A DNA stretch of 41,844 nt from Candidatus Acidiferrum typicum. Its GTDB lineage: Bacteria > Acidobacteriota > Terriglobia > Acidiferrales > UBA7541. The position numbers and the translations under genes were made by a program. Of the stretch, positions 17,684 through 26,130 are shown one piece after another. The stretch is taken from contig JAOAPV010000041.1 of NCBI GenBank assembly GCA_025463055.1, positions 1 to 41,844 on the forward strand, given 5' to 3'. The notes under the pieces were generated by a model that saw only the letters and a program-made list of their open reading frames with translations, was not told the origin of the DNA and did not search any database. Each line of letters opens with the position of its first letter. The first letter of the stretch is position 1.

Positions 17684-17739
17684 GTTACGCTCTTAAGATT
17701 AGCCACGCTCTTAAGATTTAGTTACGCTCTTAAGATTTA
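17684..17739 (+). repeat. three direct repeats of gttacgctcttaagattta before glmS
   Basis: Copies at 17684-17701 (18 bases, one T missing), 17702-17720 (gcc instead of gtt at the start) and 17721-17739. Each contains the palindrome cttaag. The array ends 23 bases before the glmS start codon, so it is in the leader or promoter. It could be a regulatory tandem site or a recent slippage duplication. Confidence 0.85.
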
Positions 17740-17762
17740 GGTCCCCTCAGGAGAACCGCGTT

Positions 17763-19622
17763 ATGTGCGGAATTGTCGGTTATATAGGGCCGAAAAAGGT
17801 CGTACCCGTCATCATCGAAGGCTTGCGTAAGCTCGAATACCGCGGCTACGACTCGGCGGGAATCGCCGTGGTCAATGACGGCAAGCTGGAAGTCCGCCGC
17901 GCGCCAGGAAAATTGCGCAATTTGGAAGAAGTCCTGCGGAAATCTCCCATCGAAGGCACCTACGGGATCGGGCACACACGCTGGGCAACGCATGGCCGCC
18001 CAACCGAAGAGAACGCGCATCCACATCGCGACTGCACCGGGCAGATCGTAGTGGTGCACAACGGAATAATCGAAAATTATCTAGAACTGAAAGAGCAATT
18101 GCAGCGCGAGGGGCACAAGTTCGTTACGGAAACGGATACCGAGATCGTTGCGCACCTGGTAGAAAAGAATTCCAAGAATGCGCCGCTCGAGGAAGCCGTC
18201 CGGCGTTCGCTGAAAGAATTACGCGGCATCTACTCGCTCGTGTTCCTGTCCGCAAAAGATCCGCATAAGATTGTGGCCGCGCGAATGGGACCGCCTTCGG
18301 TAATCGGTCTGGGAGAAGGCGAATTTTTTGTAGCCAGCGATATCCCAGCGCTCCTGGAGCACACGCGCGAAATCTTTTTCCTCGCTGATGGCGACATCGC
18401 CGTGCTGACGCAACAAGGCGTCTGCGTGATGGATCATGACGGCCGCCCGGTCAACCGCCCCGCGCAACACGTCACCTGGGACCCGATCATGGCCGAAAAA
18501 GGCGGTTACAAGCATTTCATGCAGAAAGAAATCTTCGAGCAGCCGCGCGCCGTGCGCGACACTCTGCTTGGCCGCATCTCGCAGGATACCGGAAAGATTT
18601 TCCTCGACGACATGCAGATTACCGAGCAACAGTTCCGCGATTTCCAGCAGGTGCGCATCGTAGCCTGCGGAACGAGCTGGCACGCAGGGTTGGCCGGGAA
18701 ATTCATGATCGAGCGGTTGGCTCGGATGCAGGTGGAAGTTGATTACGGCAGCGAATTCCGGTATCGCGATCCCATTCTGGACGGCAAAACGCTGACCGTG
18801 TGCATCAGCCAGTCCGGCGAAACCGCTGACACCCTGGCCGGGCAGCGCGAGGCTAAGCTGAAGGGTTCGCCGACGCTGGCGATCTGCAATGTGATGGGCT
18901 CGATGGTCACCCGCGAAGCAGCGGGCACGATATTGACGCACGCGGGACCGGAAATTGGTGTTGCGTCCACGAAAGCTTTCACGTCTCAGTTGACTGCCCT
19001 GCTGTTGCTGGCCGCGCATTTGGGGCAAGTGCGCGACAAATTGACCGGCGAAGCCGCCAAGACGTTACTGCAGGAATTCACGCGCATTCCGCACAAAATC
19101 GAGATGGTGCTGCAAGGCGATGAAACGGGCCTTTACGAGACGCTCGCGCGGCAATTTTTCCGCAACACGGATTTTCTCTATCTCGGACGCGGCATTCATT
19201 ACCCGATTGCGCTCGAAGGCGCGCTCAAGCTCAAGGAAATTTCCTACATCCATGCGGAAGGGTATCCGGCGGGCGAAATGAAGCACGGACCAAACGCGTT
19301 GATCGACGAAAATCTTCCGGTAGTTGTTTTGGCCACGCACGACGAAAACGATCCGGATTCGGTCACGCGCTATGAGAAGAGCGTCTCAAATATCCAAGAG
19401 GTACGCGCACGCGACGGCATCGTTATCTCCGTGGTGACTGCCGGCGACCACCTTGCCCGTGAGGCCTCCAATCATGTCATCGAGATTCCCCAAGCTCCAG
19501 AGCTGCTCTCGCCGCTACTGGAAATCATCCCATTGCAACTGCTCGCGTATCACATCGCGGTGCGCCGTGGATGCGACGTAGACCAGCCTCGCAACTTAGC
19601 CAAATCCGTCACCGTCGAATAA
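17763..19622 (+). CDS. glmS: glutamine--fructose-6-phosphate aminotransferase (isomerizing)
   Basis: 619 residues, full length. First committed step of amino-sugar synthesis for peptidoglycan and LPS: fructose-6-phosphate plus glutamine to glucosamine-6-phosphate. The N-terminal MCGIVGYIG exposes the nucleophile Cys after Met removal; [19 protein letters not shown] and [10 protein letters not shown] complete the class II glutamine amidotransferase half (to about 225). Two SIS domains follow: ACGTSWHAG and [12 protein letters not shown], then [40 protein letters not shown]. The C-terminus ends [12 protein letters not shown] as in the family. AGGAG lies about 9 bases before the ATG. It is preceded by a triple direct repeat and followed by a terminator. 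Confidence 0.98.
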   Translation: MCGIVGYIGPKKVVPVIIEGLRKLEYRGYDSAGIAVVNDGKLEVRRAPGKLRNLEEVLRKSPIEGTYGIGHTRWATHGRPTEENAHPHRDCTGQIVVVHNGIIENYLELKEQLQREGHKFVTETDTEIVAHLVEKNSKNAPLEEAVRRSLKELRGIYSLVFLSAKDPHKIVAARMGPPSVIGLGEGEFFVASDIPALLEHTREIFFLADGDIAVLTQQGVCVMDHDGRPVNRPAQHVTWDPIMAEKGGYKHFMQKEIFEQPRAVRDTLLGRISQDTGKIFLDDMQITEQQFRDFQQVRIVACGTSWHAGLAGKFMIERLARMQVEVDYGSEFRYRDPILDGKTLTVCISQSGETADTLAGQREAKLKGSPTLAICNVMGSMVTREAAGTILTHAGPEIGVASTKAFTSQLTALLLLAAHLGQVRDKLTGEAAKTLLQEFTRIPHKIEMVLQGDETGLYETLARQFFRNTDFLYLGRGIHYPIALEGALKLKEISYIHAEGYPAGEMKHGPNALIDENLPVVVLATHDENDPDSVTRYEKSVSNIQEVRARDGIVISVVTAGDHLAREASNHVIEIPQAPELLSPLLEIIPLQLLAYHIAVRRGCDVDQPRNLAKSVTVE

Positions 19623-19633
19623 GCATTTTCCCA

Positions 19634-19657
19634 GGGGCGGCATGCTGCGCCCCTTTT
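19634..19657 (+). terminator. Rho-independent terminator after glmS
   Basis: ggggcg (19634-19639) pairs with cgcccc (19648-19653), followed by tttt. It starts 12 bases after the glmS stop. Confidence 0.75.
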
Positions 19658-19726
19658 CGGTACAATGTAATCCGGTCAACTGCACGGGCCTCGGCAGCCA
19701 CCAACATTTTTCGGTAAACTAAACTC

Positions 19727-21040
19727 ATGCACGCGAATATTCGTTGTACCGCTTGGCTTCTCGCCACGGCTTTCGCATTTTCGACATGGGCGCAAACACC
19801 CCCCCCTGCCGCGGTCGCAACCGCACCTCTCCGCGAAATTCGCGCCGAAGGACTGAAGTCCCTATCCGAACCGCAGGTCGCCGCTTTGACGGGTCTACAA
19901 ACCGGCGCGCAAGTTGGAAAGGACGACCTGCAAACCGCCGCGGACAAATTGGTGCAGAGCGGCCTGTTTGCCAAAGTGAAATATAACTTTCAGTCCCGCC
20001 CGGATGGCGTCGTGGTGACTTTCCATGTGGAAGAAGCGCCGCGCATTCCAGCCTACTTCGATAATCTGCCGTGGTTCGCGGATAGCGAGCTAAACGAGGC
20101 CATTCGCGCCAAGCTTCCTTTTTACGATGGCACGCTGCCCGAAGCAGGCGCCGTCGTCGACCACGCCGCCGAGGCGCTCGGGCAATTTCTGGTGACGCAT
20201 GGGCTGCAAGCGGCGATCGAACATCAAGTCGCAGCGAACCCAGTTGGCGACGGGGGCGTGCAGCAATTCCGCATCAATGCGGAAGCCTTGCACATCGCCG
20301 GAGTGGAATTCGGCGATGCCGCGCTGAATTCGTCGCCGGCTGTTCGTCAGGAGCTTCCCGAGTTGCTCGGCAAGCCATATTCGCGCACAGCAATCGACAT
20401 GTTCTTGACCGAACAGATTCGGCCGACCTTTTTGCAAAAGGGATTTCTACGCGCGAAACTCGGTCCGCCAGAAGTACGACTCAGCGGCAACCCAAATAAA
20501 AAACTGCCCGAGCAAATTCCCGTCTTCGTGCCAATCAATCCCGGCGCGGTCTATCACTTTAAAGGAGTGGAGTGGAGCGGGAATAATGTGCTTTCGACCA
20601 GCACCCTGGCGAATAGCGTCGGACTGAAATCCGGCGATGTCGCCGACGGCATGGCCATTGAAGCAGGTTGGGAACATGTGCGCGAAGAATATGGGCGCCG
20701 TGGGTACATGCAGGCAAAAGTGGAACCGATGGCTACCTACGATGACGCGACGCACACCATTGCCTACCACGTGCGCGTTGAAGAGGGGAAGCCGTTTCAC
20801 TTCGGTTCGATGACAATCACGGGACTCTCCGTGAACGCTGAAAAACATTTGCGTGACGCATGGCCTATTCCACAAGGCCAACTATTCGATAAGGCCAAGT
20901 ACGAAGAATTCCTCACCAAGCTGCAGGCGCATTCGACGGAAATTTTCAAGGACCTGCCGATTCATTACGATGAAGTAGGTCACTGGTTGCAGCCTGACGA
21001 GGCCAAGGGAACGGTCGACGTGCTGTTGGACTTCAAGTAG
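19727..21040 (+). CDS. exported POTRA-repeat protein without an outer-membrane barrel
   Basis: 437 residues. A signal peptide (residues 1-23, ending AFAFSTWAQ) leads to POTRA-type repeats as in BamA/TamA: LREIRAEGLKSLSEPQVAALTGLQTGAQV with LVQSGLFAKVKYNFQSRPDGVVVTFHVEE; a middle repeat; VYHFKGVEWSGNNVLSTSTLANSVGLKSGDV with YGRRGYMQAKVEPMATYDDATHTIAYHVRVEEGKPFHFG; and a last partial repeat MTITGLSVNAEKHLRD. The gene stops there, at about half the length of BamA, so the beta-barrel is absent. It is likely a periplasmic chaperone or docking protein of outer-membrane biogenesis. TAAACT ends 6 bases before the ATG and there is no ribosome site. Confidence 0.85.
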   Translation: MHANIRCTAWLLATAFAFSTWAQTPPPAAVATAPLREIRAEGLKSLSEPQVAALTGLQTGAQVGKDDLQTAADKLVQSGLFAKVKYNFQSRPDGVVVTFHVEEAPRIPAYFDNLPWFADSELNEAIRAKLPFYDGTLPEAGAVVDHAAEALGQFLVTHGLQAAIEHQVAANPVGDGGVQQFRINAEALHIAGVEFGDAALNSSPAVRQELPELLGKPYSRTAIDMFLTEQIRPTFLQKGFLRAKLGPPEVRLSGNPNKKLPEQIPVFVPINPGAVYHFKGVEWSGNNVLSTSTLANSVGLKSGDVADGMAIEAGWEHVREEYGRRGYMQAKVEPMATYDDATHTIAYHVRVEEGKPFHFGSMTITGLSVNAEKHLRDAWPIPQGQLFDKAKYEEFLTKLQAHSTEIFKDLPIHYDEVGHWLQPDEAKGTVDVLLDFK

Positions 21041-21120
21041 ACGCTTGGCTCCTTGCACGACCCACGCTGAGCCATTTCAAAGCGGCTCTGCATCTTAACT
21101 GTGCGTTATACTGATTCCGA

Positions 21121-21984
21121 ATGACCGCCTTCGTTCCAATTCGCATTCCGGAAAACCCTGGCCTTTCGCCGGAACAAAAAGAAACTTCGCTCCTGGCGCG
21201 TCTTGCCGAGTCTCGATCTCTGATCGTTGCGCTCTCCGGAGGCGCCGACTCCGCATACTTGGCTTGGGCGGCGCAACGTGCGCTCGGCGCCCGCGCGCTT
21301 TCCGTCACCGCGCTTTCACCGAGTTTCTCCGCGCACGATCGTGCGGCGGCGGACGATTTTGTCCGCGCTTTCGAAATTCATCACGAATTCGTTGACACGC
21401 ACGAGATGGAAAATCCGGCTTATCGCGCAAACGCTGCCGACCGCTGCTTTTACTGCAAAGATGAACTTTTCTCCGTGCTGGATGCGATGGCCCTGCGGCG
21501 GGGCTTCGCAGCCACAGCTTACGGGGTCAATGCGGATGACACGCTGGACTTCCGCCCCGGTCATCGAGCCGCAAAAGAACATCGCGTGCTGGCCCCACTG
21601 CTTGATGCCGGCCTGAGAAAGTCCGAGATCAGGCATCTCTCCCAACGCGTGGGATTGCCAACTTGGGACCGCCCCGCCTCCGCATGCCTTGCCTCGCGCG
21701 TGCCGTACGGCACCGAAGTTACTCCCGAGCGGCTGACGCTCATCGAGCGCGGCGAAGCCGCGCTGCGTGAACTCGGCTTCCGCCAATTCCGTGTGCGCTT
21801 GCACGATAAGCTGGCGCGCGTTGAAATCGCACCCGAAGAAATGGATCGCGCGTTCTCGAGAGATACGAGCGCAGCGATCTCGCAAGCTTTGAAACGCGCC
21901 GGCTTCACCTACGTCGCGCTCGACCTCGAGGGATATCGCCAAGGTTCGCTGAACGAAACGCTCCCCCATCAGAAACGCTCTTGA
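21121..21984 (+). CDS. larE: ATP-dependent sulfur transferase LarE (nickel-pincer cofactor synthesis)
   Basis: 287 residues. LarE adds sulfur to the carboxylated, nicotinate-derived precursor of the nickel-pincer nucleotide used by lactate racemase and related enzymes. The PP-loop motif SGGADSAYLAWA is at residues 39-50. RCFYCKDEL gives Cys109 and Cys112, and RPASACLASRVPYGTEVT gives Cys189 at the position of the sacrificial Cys of L. plantarum LarE. The three-Cys set recalls the LarE variant described as binding an iron-sulfur cluster; that link is from memory. A TATACT box (21107-21112) ends 8 bases before the ATG with no ribosome site between. LarC is encoded at 28.1-29.3 kb; larB is outside the window. 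A terminator follows. Confidence 0.93.
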   Translation: MTAFVPIRIPENPGLSPEQKETSLLARLAESRSLIVALSGGADSAYLAWAAQRALGARALSVTALSPSFSAHDRAAADDFVRAFEIHHEFVDTHEMENPAYRANAADRCFYCKDELFSVLDAMALRRGFAATAYGVNADDTLDFRPGHRAAKEHRVLAPLLDAGLRKSEIRHLSQRVGLPTWDRPASACLASRVPYGTEVTPERLTLIERGEAALRELGFRQFRVRLHDKLARVEIAPEEMDRAFSRDTSAAISQALKRAGFTYVALDLEGYRQGSLNETLPHQKRS

Positions 21985-21988
21985 GCGT

Positions 21989-22023
21989 ATCCCCGCGATC
22001 GGAACATAATTCCGGGGATTTTC
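21989..22023 (+). terminator. Rho-independent terminator after larE
   Basis: atccc(c) pairs with (g)gggat outside an inner stem cggaa/ttccg with loop cataa, followed by a short T-run (tttt, then cgtatatt). It begins 5 bases after the larE stop. Confidence 0.75.
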
Positions 22024-22092
22024 GTATATTCCTTTAGACAGGCTTTAGACTGTTGCAAGACAGCCTGCGGGTTGACTTCGCATGGAGGCACG

Positions 22093-23073
22093 ATGAGGTA
22101 TCGCAAATTTGCGGCCCTGGCAGGTTTCCTCTTCGCCGCACTGGCGGGCGCGGGCTGCGCGATGGGTCCATCGGCCAGCGGCAGCTTCGATCGCACGCTC
22201 AGCGTTAGCGGGCCAATTCGCCTCGAGATCACCAACACGTCCGGCGACGTTTCCATTACCGGCAGTGCCGACGGAAAAGTACACGTTCACGCGGATGCTC
22301 ACGCGTCCGGCATTGGATTCGAAAGCCCCGAGAAGCGCATGAATGAGCTGCTTGCCAATCCCCCCGTCGAGCAGCACGGGAATACAATCCGTATTGGCGA
22401 GGAAATGCGCCGCCTGCGCAATGTGAATGTCAGCTACGTCATCGAAGTTCCGCGCGACACGGAAGTTGCGTGTTCGGTGCTCTCCGGAGCGCAGACGATT
22501 CAAGATGTGCGCGGCCCGGTAAAAGCGGAAGCGGCATCCGGCTCCATTCGCGTCAGCCATATCGAACGGCAGACACAACTTTCGACGCTCAGCGGCTCCA
22601 TTCGCGCCGACAATATCGGCGACGACATCCGCGCCAACAGCGCTTCCGGGACGGTAACGGTTTCCAATATTAAAGGCGATGCGCGCATCAGCGCGCTTTC
22701 CGGTTCCACGCAGATCACCAAGCCAGGCGGCCGCGTCGATGCTTCCACTGCGAGCGGCTCAGTCGATGTCGAAGGCGCGACCAGTGACGTGAAAGCGCAT
22801 GCGGCATCCGGTCGCGTGAACGTGCAAGGCAACCCCGGCGCAAGCAGCTATTGGGATCTCAAGACAGCTTCGGGAAGCGTGCTTCTAGGTGTGCCGTCAA
22901 ACGCGAGCTTTCATCTAGCCGCCGAGGCCGTTTCCGGCGAAATCAAGACGGACATTCCTGTCGTGGTGGAGGAGCAAGGAAAGCACTCGCTGCGCGCACG
23001 CGTTGGCAGCGGCAATGGCGGCCGCATCGAGATTCACACCGTATCAGGCGAGATTCGTCTGCGCGCCTCTTAA
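22093..23073 (+). CDS. DUF4097-type lipoprotein (beta-helix repeat protein)
   Basis: 326 residues from the ATG at 22093 (GGAGG 4 bases upstream); an earlier in-frame codon at 22072 is less likely. The N-terminus carries a lipoprotein signal with the lipobox LAGAGCAM, so it is probably anchored in the outer or inner membrane. The rest is a regular series of short strands with repeated SGS/ASG turns (AASGSIRVSHI, LSGSIRADNI, SASGTVTVSNI, LSGSTQI, TASGSVDVEG, ASGRVNVQG, VSGEIKTDI), the pattern of the DUF4097 'putative adhesin' family, expected to form a solenoid. Molecular role is unknown. It is transcribed towards the convergent deacetylase gene. Confidence 0.87.
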   Translation: MRYRKFAALAGFLFAALAGAGCAMGPSASGSFDRTLSVSGPIRLEITNTSGDVSITGSADGKVHVHADAHASGIGFESPEKRMNELLANPPVEQHGNTIRIGEEMRRLRNVNVSYVIEVPRDTEVACSVLSGAQTIQDVRGPVKAEAASGSIRVSHIERQTQLSTLSGSIRADNIGDDIRANSASGTVTVSNIKGDARISALSGSTQITKPGGRVDASTASGSVDVEGATSDVKAHAASGRVNVQGNPGASSYWDLKTASGSVLLGVPSNASFHLAAEAVSGEIKTDIPVVVEEQGKHSLRARVGSGNGGRIEIHTVSGEIRLRAS

Positions 23074-23100
23074 AGCGCCGCTCTCAGCTTCGCAACAACA

Positions 23101-23136
23101 GTGTCATCCCGAACGGAGTGAGGGACCTGCTTTTTT
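23101..23136. repeat. dispersed repeat of the tgtcatcccgaacggagtga type
   Basis: The sequence from 23102 to 23130, followed by a T-run, is a member of a short intergenic repeat that I recognise from Acidobacteria and other environmental genomes, often mis-translated as CHPERSEGPA. It lies in the 74-base gap between two convergent genes and may also help to end transcription there. Confidence 0.7.
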
Positions 23137-23147
23137 CTTCGCCGCGC

Positions 23148-24083
23148 TCATCCCCGCGACGCCGCCTTCAACGGAAAGTTCTCCGAGACTTCCCGCGCAG
23201 CCAAAATGGTATTCACGTGGATGCGCACCGTGTCCTCAATGCGCCGCGCATATCCGCCCGCGAGCGTGGTCACTACCGGAATGCCGCGACGGCGCGCTTC
23301 TTCAAATACGCGCCGGTCGCGTTCCATTAGGCCTTTTTTGGTCAGCATCAGTCCGCCCAGTTGGTCTTCGCAGAATGGGTCCGCTCCTCCGACATAAAAC
23401 AAAATCTCCGGGCGAAATTCGTCAAGCGACTTTTGCACCGCAGGCAGCAGTGCGCCGAGATATTCCTCATCATCGACGCGATCCGCCATGTTCAGATCAA
23501 TGCTCGATGGCGGCTTGTGCCCCGGATAATTGTTCAACTGGTGGATGGAAATCGTGAAGACGGAGGGATCATTGCGAAAGATTGCCGCCGTGCCATTGCC
23601 ATGATGCACGTCCGTATCAACCACGATGGCCTTTCGGATCGCTCCATCCGCCTGCAATCGCCGGATCGCTACGGCCACATCGTGGATTGCGCAGAACCCT
23701 TCCCCGTGGTCGGGGTAAGCATGGTGAAATCCGCCGCCAAGATTCGCCCCAAAGCCGTCGCGCAGCGCGCATTGCGCCGCAGCAATCGACCCGCCCGCAG
23801 CAAGCCACACTGCGTCCACCAGCTCGCGCGAGTATGGAATTTCCAGCAGCATCACGTCGCTCGCAGTCAGCGTGCCTGTTTTGAGCTTCCGCACCCATTC
23901 CGGCGTATGGACGCGAAGAATATCGTCATCGCTCGCCGGTTTCGGCTGCACGAAATCTTCGCGGCTCGCAATCTTCTCCGCGACGAGCGCTTCCGCGATG
24001 AGCCGAAACTTCTGCGACGGGAAAACGTGCGGCCCAAGATTCAAATCATATTTATCGTGGTACACAACCTTGAAGGGAAGCAT
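23148..24083 (-). CDS. histone deacetylase family (AcuC/HDAC-like) hydrolase
   Basis: 311 residues. Zinc-dependent deacetylase fold, cytosolic; bacterial members deacetylate small acetylated amines or protein lysines. N-terminal VVYHDKYDLNLGPHVFPSQKFRLIAE, then LGGGFHHAYPDHGEGFCAIHDVA with the catalytic His pair, the metal-ligand block VVDTDVHHGNGTAAIF, and the second ligand in FYVGGADPFCEDQLGGL, followed by the Gly-rich TTLAGGYAR near the end. The start MLPFKVVYH fits the family. The protein is close to the group annotated 'histone deacetylase' in bacteria rather than to acetoin-utilisation AcuC. The specific substrate cannot be read from context; the polyprenyl synthase gene lies 80 bases upstream on the same strand. 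Confidence 0.92.
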   Translation of the reverse strand: MLPFKVVYHDKYDLNLGPHVFPSQKFRLIAEALVAEKIASREDFVQPKPASDDDILRVHTPEWVRKLKTGTLTASDVMLLEIPYSRELVDAVWLAAGGSIAAAQCALRDGFGANLGGGFHHAYPDHGEGFCAIHDVAVAIRRLQADGAIRKAIVVDTDVHHGNGTAAIFRNDPSVFTISIHQLNNYPGHKPPSSIDLNMADRVDDEEYLGALLPAVQKSLDEFRPEILFYVGGADPFCEDQLGGLMLTKKGLMERDRRVFEEARRRGIPVVTTLAGGYARRIEDTVRIHVNTILAAREVSENFPLKAASRG

Positions 24084-24163
24084 GTTTCTCGTAAGGGCGG
24101 CAGCACCGCTGCGCCCATCTAGGCAAGATCAATCCGTTAGGCGACAGCGTACCTGCTGTGTGG

Positions 24164-25192
24164 TTAGTTTTCCCGCTCCAAAATAAAATCCGGCAACGTC
24201 AGCAGCGCCCGCGCGTATTCCGAATCCCCATGCCCGTTCAGACAAGCCTTCGCGCGACGCGCATACTCGTGCGCGAGATTGCGAGCGCGATCCAGCGCAC
24301 CGGACTCCTGCACCAAAGCAACAATCGTCTCCGGCCGCACCGAGTCAAATTCCTTTTCCTCGAGCACCCGGGCCACGAGTTCCCTCGCATCGCGATGCCC
24401 GTTTTCCATGGCATAAATCAGAGGCAGCGTGACTTTGCCTTCCTTCAAATCGCTGAGCACCGGCTTGCCAAGCTGCTCGGCAGAGGCCGTGAAATCCAAG
24501 AGGTCATCCACCAACTGAAACGCAAGTCCCGCATAACGCCCGTACTCCGCAAGCGCCTCTTCTCCCGCATCTTCAAGTCCGCCAAGCACCGCGCCCAGGC
24601 GCGCGCAGCCACTGAATAGGCAAGCCGTCTTGTAAGTCGCCAGGCGCAACGCGTCCTCTTCGGTAACGTCGATGCGGCCGATTTTCTCGAGCTGAATCAG
24701 CTCGCCTTCCACCATTTTTTGCGTGAGATCGATCAGAATGTCGAGGATACGAAAATTGCGCTCTTCGAGGGCCATCTGAAAGGACAGCATGTAGAGCCAG
24801 TCACCGACCAGCACGCTGCGATGATTTCCCCACCGCGAATTCGCTGAAGGCCGCCCGCGCCGCGTGTTCGCGCTGTCAATCACGTCGTCATGAATCAGCG
24901 TGGCGCTGTGCAGCAGCTCGACGACGGCGCCCAGCCGAATCGCGCCATCGCTCTTGGTGCGGCCGGCGTAGCGCGCGGAAAGCAGCAATAGCGCCGGACG
25001 CAAACGCTTCCCGCCTCCTCCCAAAAGATAGCTGGTGATTTCGGAAACCGGCTCGAACGAGACGGAAGTTTGCCGCGCCAACTCCTGCTCGACGAGGACA
25101 AGGTCGTCCCGGACGAGATCAAAAATTTCCCTGGCCGTCAGCAGTGCGATGACTTTCTCCCTGGCCTGCTTCGATCCTGCGTCAGTTGGCAT
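24164..25192 (-). CDS. long-chain polyprenyl diphosphate synthase
   Basis: 342 residues. Trans-prenyltransferase condensing isopentenyl diphosphate units to make the side chain of a respiratory quinone (menaquinone in most Acidobacteria, inferred). The substrate-binding motif GGGGKRLRPALLLLS is at 58-72. The first Asp-rich motif is LIHDDVIDSANTRRGRPS (DDxxD as DDVID) and the second is LAFQLVDDLLDFTAS. The bulky-residue region before the first motif (VELLHSATLI) suggests a long product, but I would not give the chain length. It follows tatD by 40 bases on the same strand, at the end of the larC-metG-tatD run. Confidence 0.92.
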   Translation of the reverse strand: MPTDAGSKQAREKVIALLTAREIFDLVRDDLVLVEQELARQTSVSFEPVSEITSYLLGGGGKRLRPALLLLSARYAGRTKSDGAIRLGAVVELLHSATLIHDDVIDSANTRRGRPSANSRWGNHRSVLVGDWLYMLSFQMALEERNFRILDILIDLTQKMVEGELIQLEKIGRIDVTEEDALRLATYKTACLFSGCARLGAVLGGLEDAGEEALAEYGRYAGLAFQLVDDLLDFTASAEQLGKPVLSDLKEGKVTLPLIYAMENGHRDARELVARVLEEKEFDSVRPETIVALVQESGALDRARNLAHEYARRAKACLNGHGDSEYARALLTLPDFILEREN

Positions 25193-25232
25193 TGGACAAT
25201 ATCATGAACCATGCGTATGCACGCGGTTCGAT

Positions 25233-26051
25233 TCAGTGCGGTTCCGCTGTCACGGATCTTGCCGGCTCGTCGGAGCTTAGGCCAAAAAAGCGCCGAAAAT
25301 TTCCCGCCGTGGCCAACGCAACTTCTTCCGCGGCTAAGTTTCTCACACTACCGATGGCCTTAGCTACCTCGCCGACGTAGGCCGGCTCGTTGCGCTTGCC
25401 GCGATAGGGTTGCGGCGCAAGAAACGGACAGTCCGTCTCAATCAAAAGTTTCTCAAGGGGCAAGGCTTTCGCCACGTCGCGCAGGTTCTGCGCTTTCGGA
25501 TATGTCGAATTTCCCGCAAAGGAAATCATAAAGCCCATGTCCAGCCCGTGCTTGGCATCTTCGAGGGTGCTGGTGAAGCAATGCAGGATGCCGCCAAGCC
25601 CCGTCGGGCGCCAGTTTCGCTCGAGCGAGTCCATGCAGTCCGCCCAGGCGTCGCGGCAATGAATGATAATCGGGAGCTTCGCGTTAGCAGCCAACTCCAT
25701 TTGCTCGCGAAAAACGCGTTGCTGCACATCGCGCGGCGAGTGGTCGTAAAAATAATCCAGCCCAATCTCGCCGTAAGCAATCACGCGCGGATGTTTCGCG
25801 AGCTCGGCCAGGCGCTCGAGGTGCGCGGGCGTAAGTTCCTTGGCCTCGTGCGGGTGGGTGCCCACCGTGGCGTAAATCCAATCGTGCTGCTCAGCAAAAG
25901 GAATGGCCGCGTCCAACTTTTCCGGCCCCGGCCCGGACCCAATGGCGAGCAGAGTCGTGACCCCAGCGGCTCGGGCGCGCTCGAGCATCGCGTCGCGATC
26001 TTCCGCAAATTGCGGAAAATCAATATGCGCATGTGAATCGATGAGTTCCAT
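25233..26051 (-). CDS. tatD: TatD-family metal-dependent hydrolase
   Basis: 272 residues, TIM-barrel amidohydrolase superfamily; TatD proteins are deoxyribonucleases with proposed roles in DNA repair and quality control. Metal ligands and motifs appear in order: DSHAHIDFPQF, GTHPHEAKEL, GEIGLDYFYDHSPRDVQQRVF, PIIIHCRDAWAD, LHCFTSTLEDA, and IETDCPFLAPQPYRGKRNEP. Length fits the family. It lies between metG and the polyprenyl synthase, the metG-tatD order being common in bacteria. The spacer to metG carries two related palindromes. Confidence 0.93.
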   Translation of the reverse strand: MELIDSHAHIDFPQFAEDRDAMLERARAAGVTTLLAIGSGPGPEKLDAAIPFAEQHDWIYATVGTHPHEAKELTPAHLERLAELAKHPRVIAYGEIGLDYFYDHSPRDVQQRVFREQMELAANAKLPIIIHCRDAWADCMDSLERNWRPTGLGGILHCFTSTLEDAKHGLDMGFMISFAGNSTYPKAQNLRDVAKALPLEKLLIETDCPFLAPQPYRGKRNEPAYVGEVAKAIGSVRNLAAEEVALATAGNFRRFFGLSSDEPARSVTAEPH

Positions 26052-26058
26052 CTAAGTA

Positions 26059-26130
26059 GCACAGACACTCTTGTCTGCGCGGTCCAACAACGGGCGAACA
26101 TTCAACCGGCACAGGCAATAGTGCCTGTGC
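26059..26130. repeat. two related REP-like palindromes between metG and tatD
   Basis: gcacagaca-ctct-tgtctgcgc (26059-26080) and gcacaggca-atag-tgcctgtgc (26109-26130) share the same stem sequence with compensating changes (gca/tgc, gac/gtc or ggc/gcc). The second begins at the metG stop codon. They look like copies of one short dispersed palindrome and could act as RNA hairpins within the operon message. Confidence 0.7.

Noticed and set aside
17684-17739. CRISPR array
   Set aside because: The three units abut each other with no spacers.
17609-17762. glmS ribozyme or riboswitch upstream of glmS
   Set aside because: The region is too short, lacks the conserved pseudoknot sequence, and is occupied by direct repeats.
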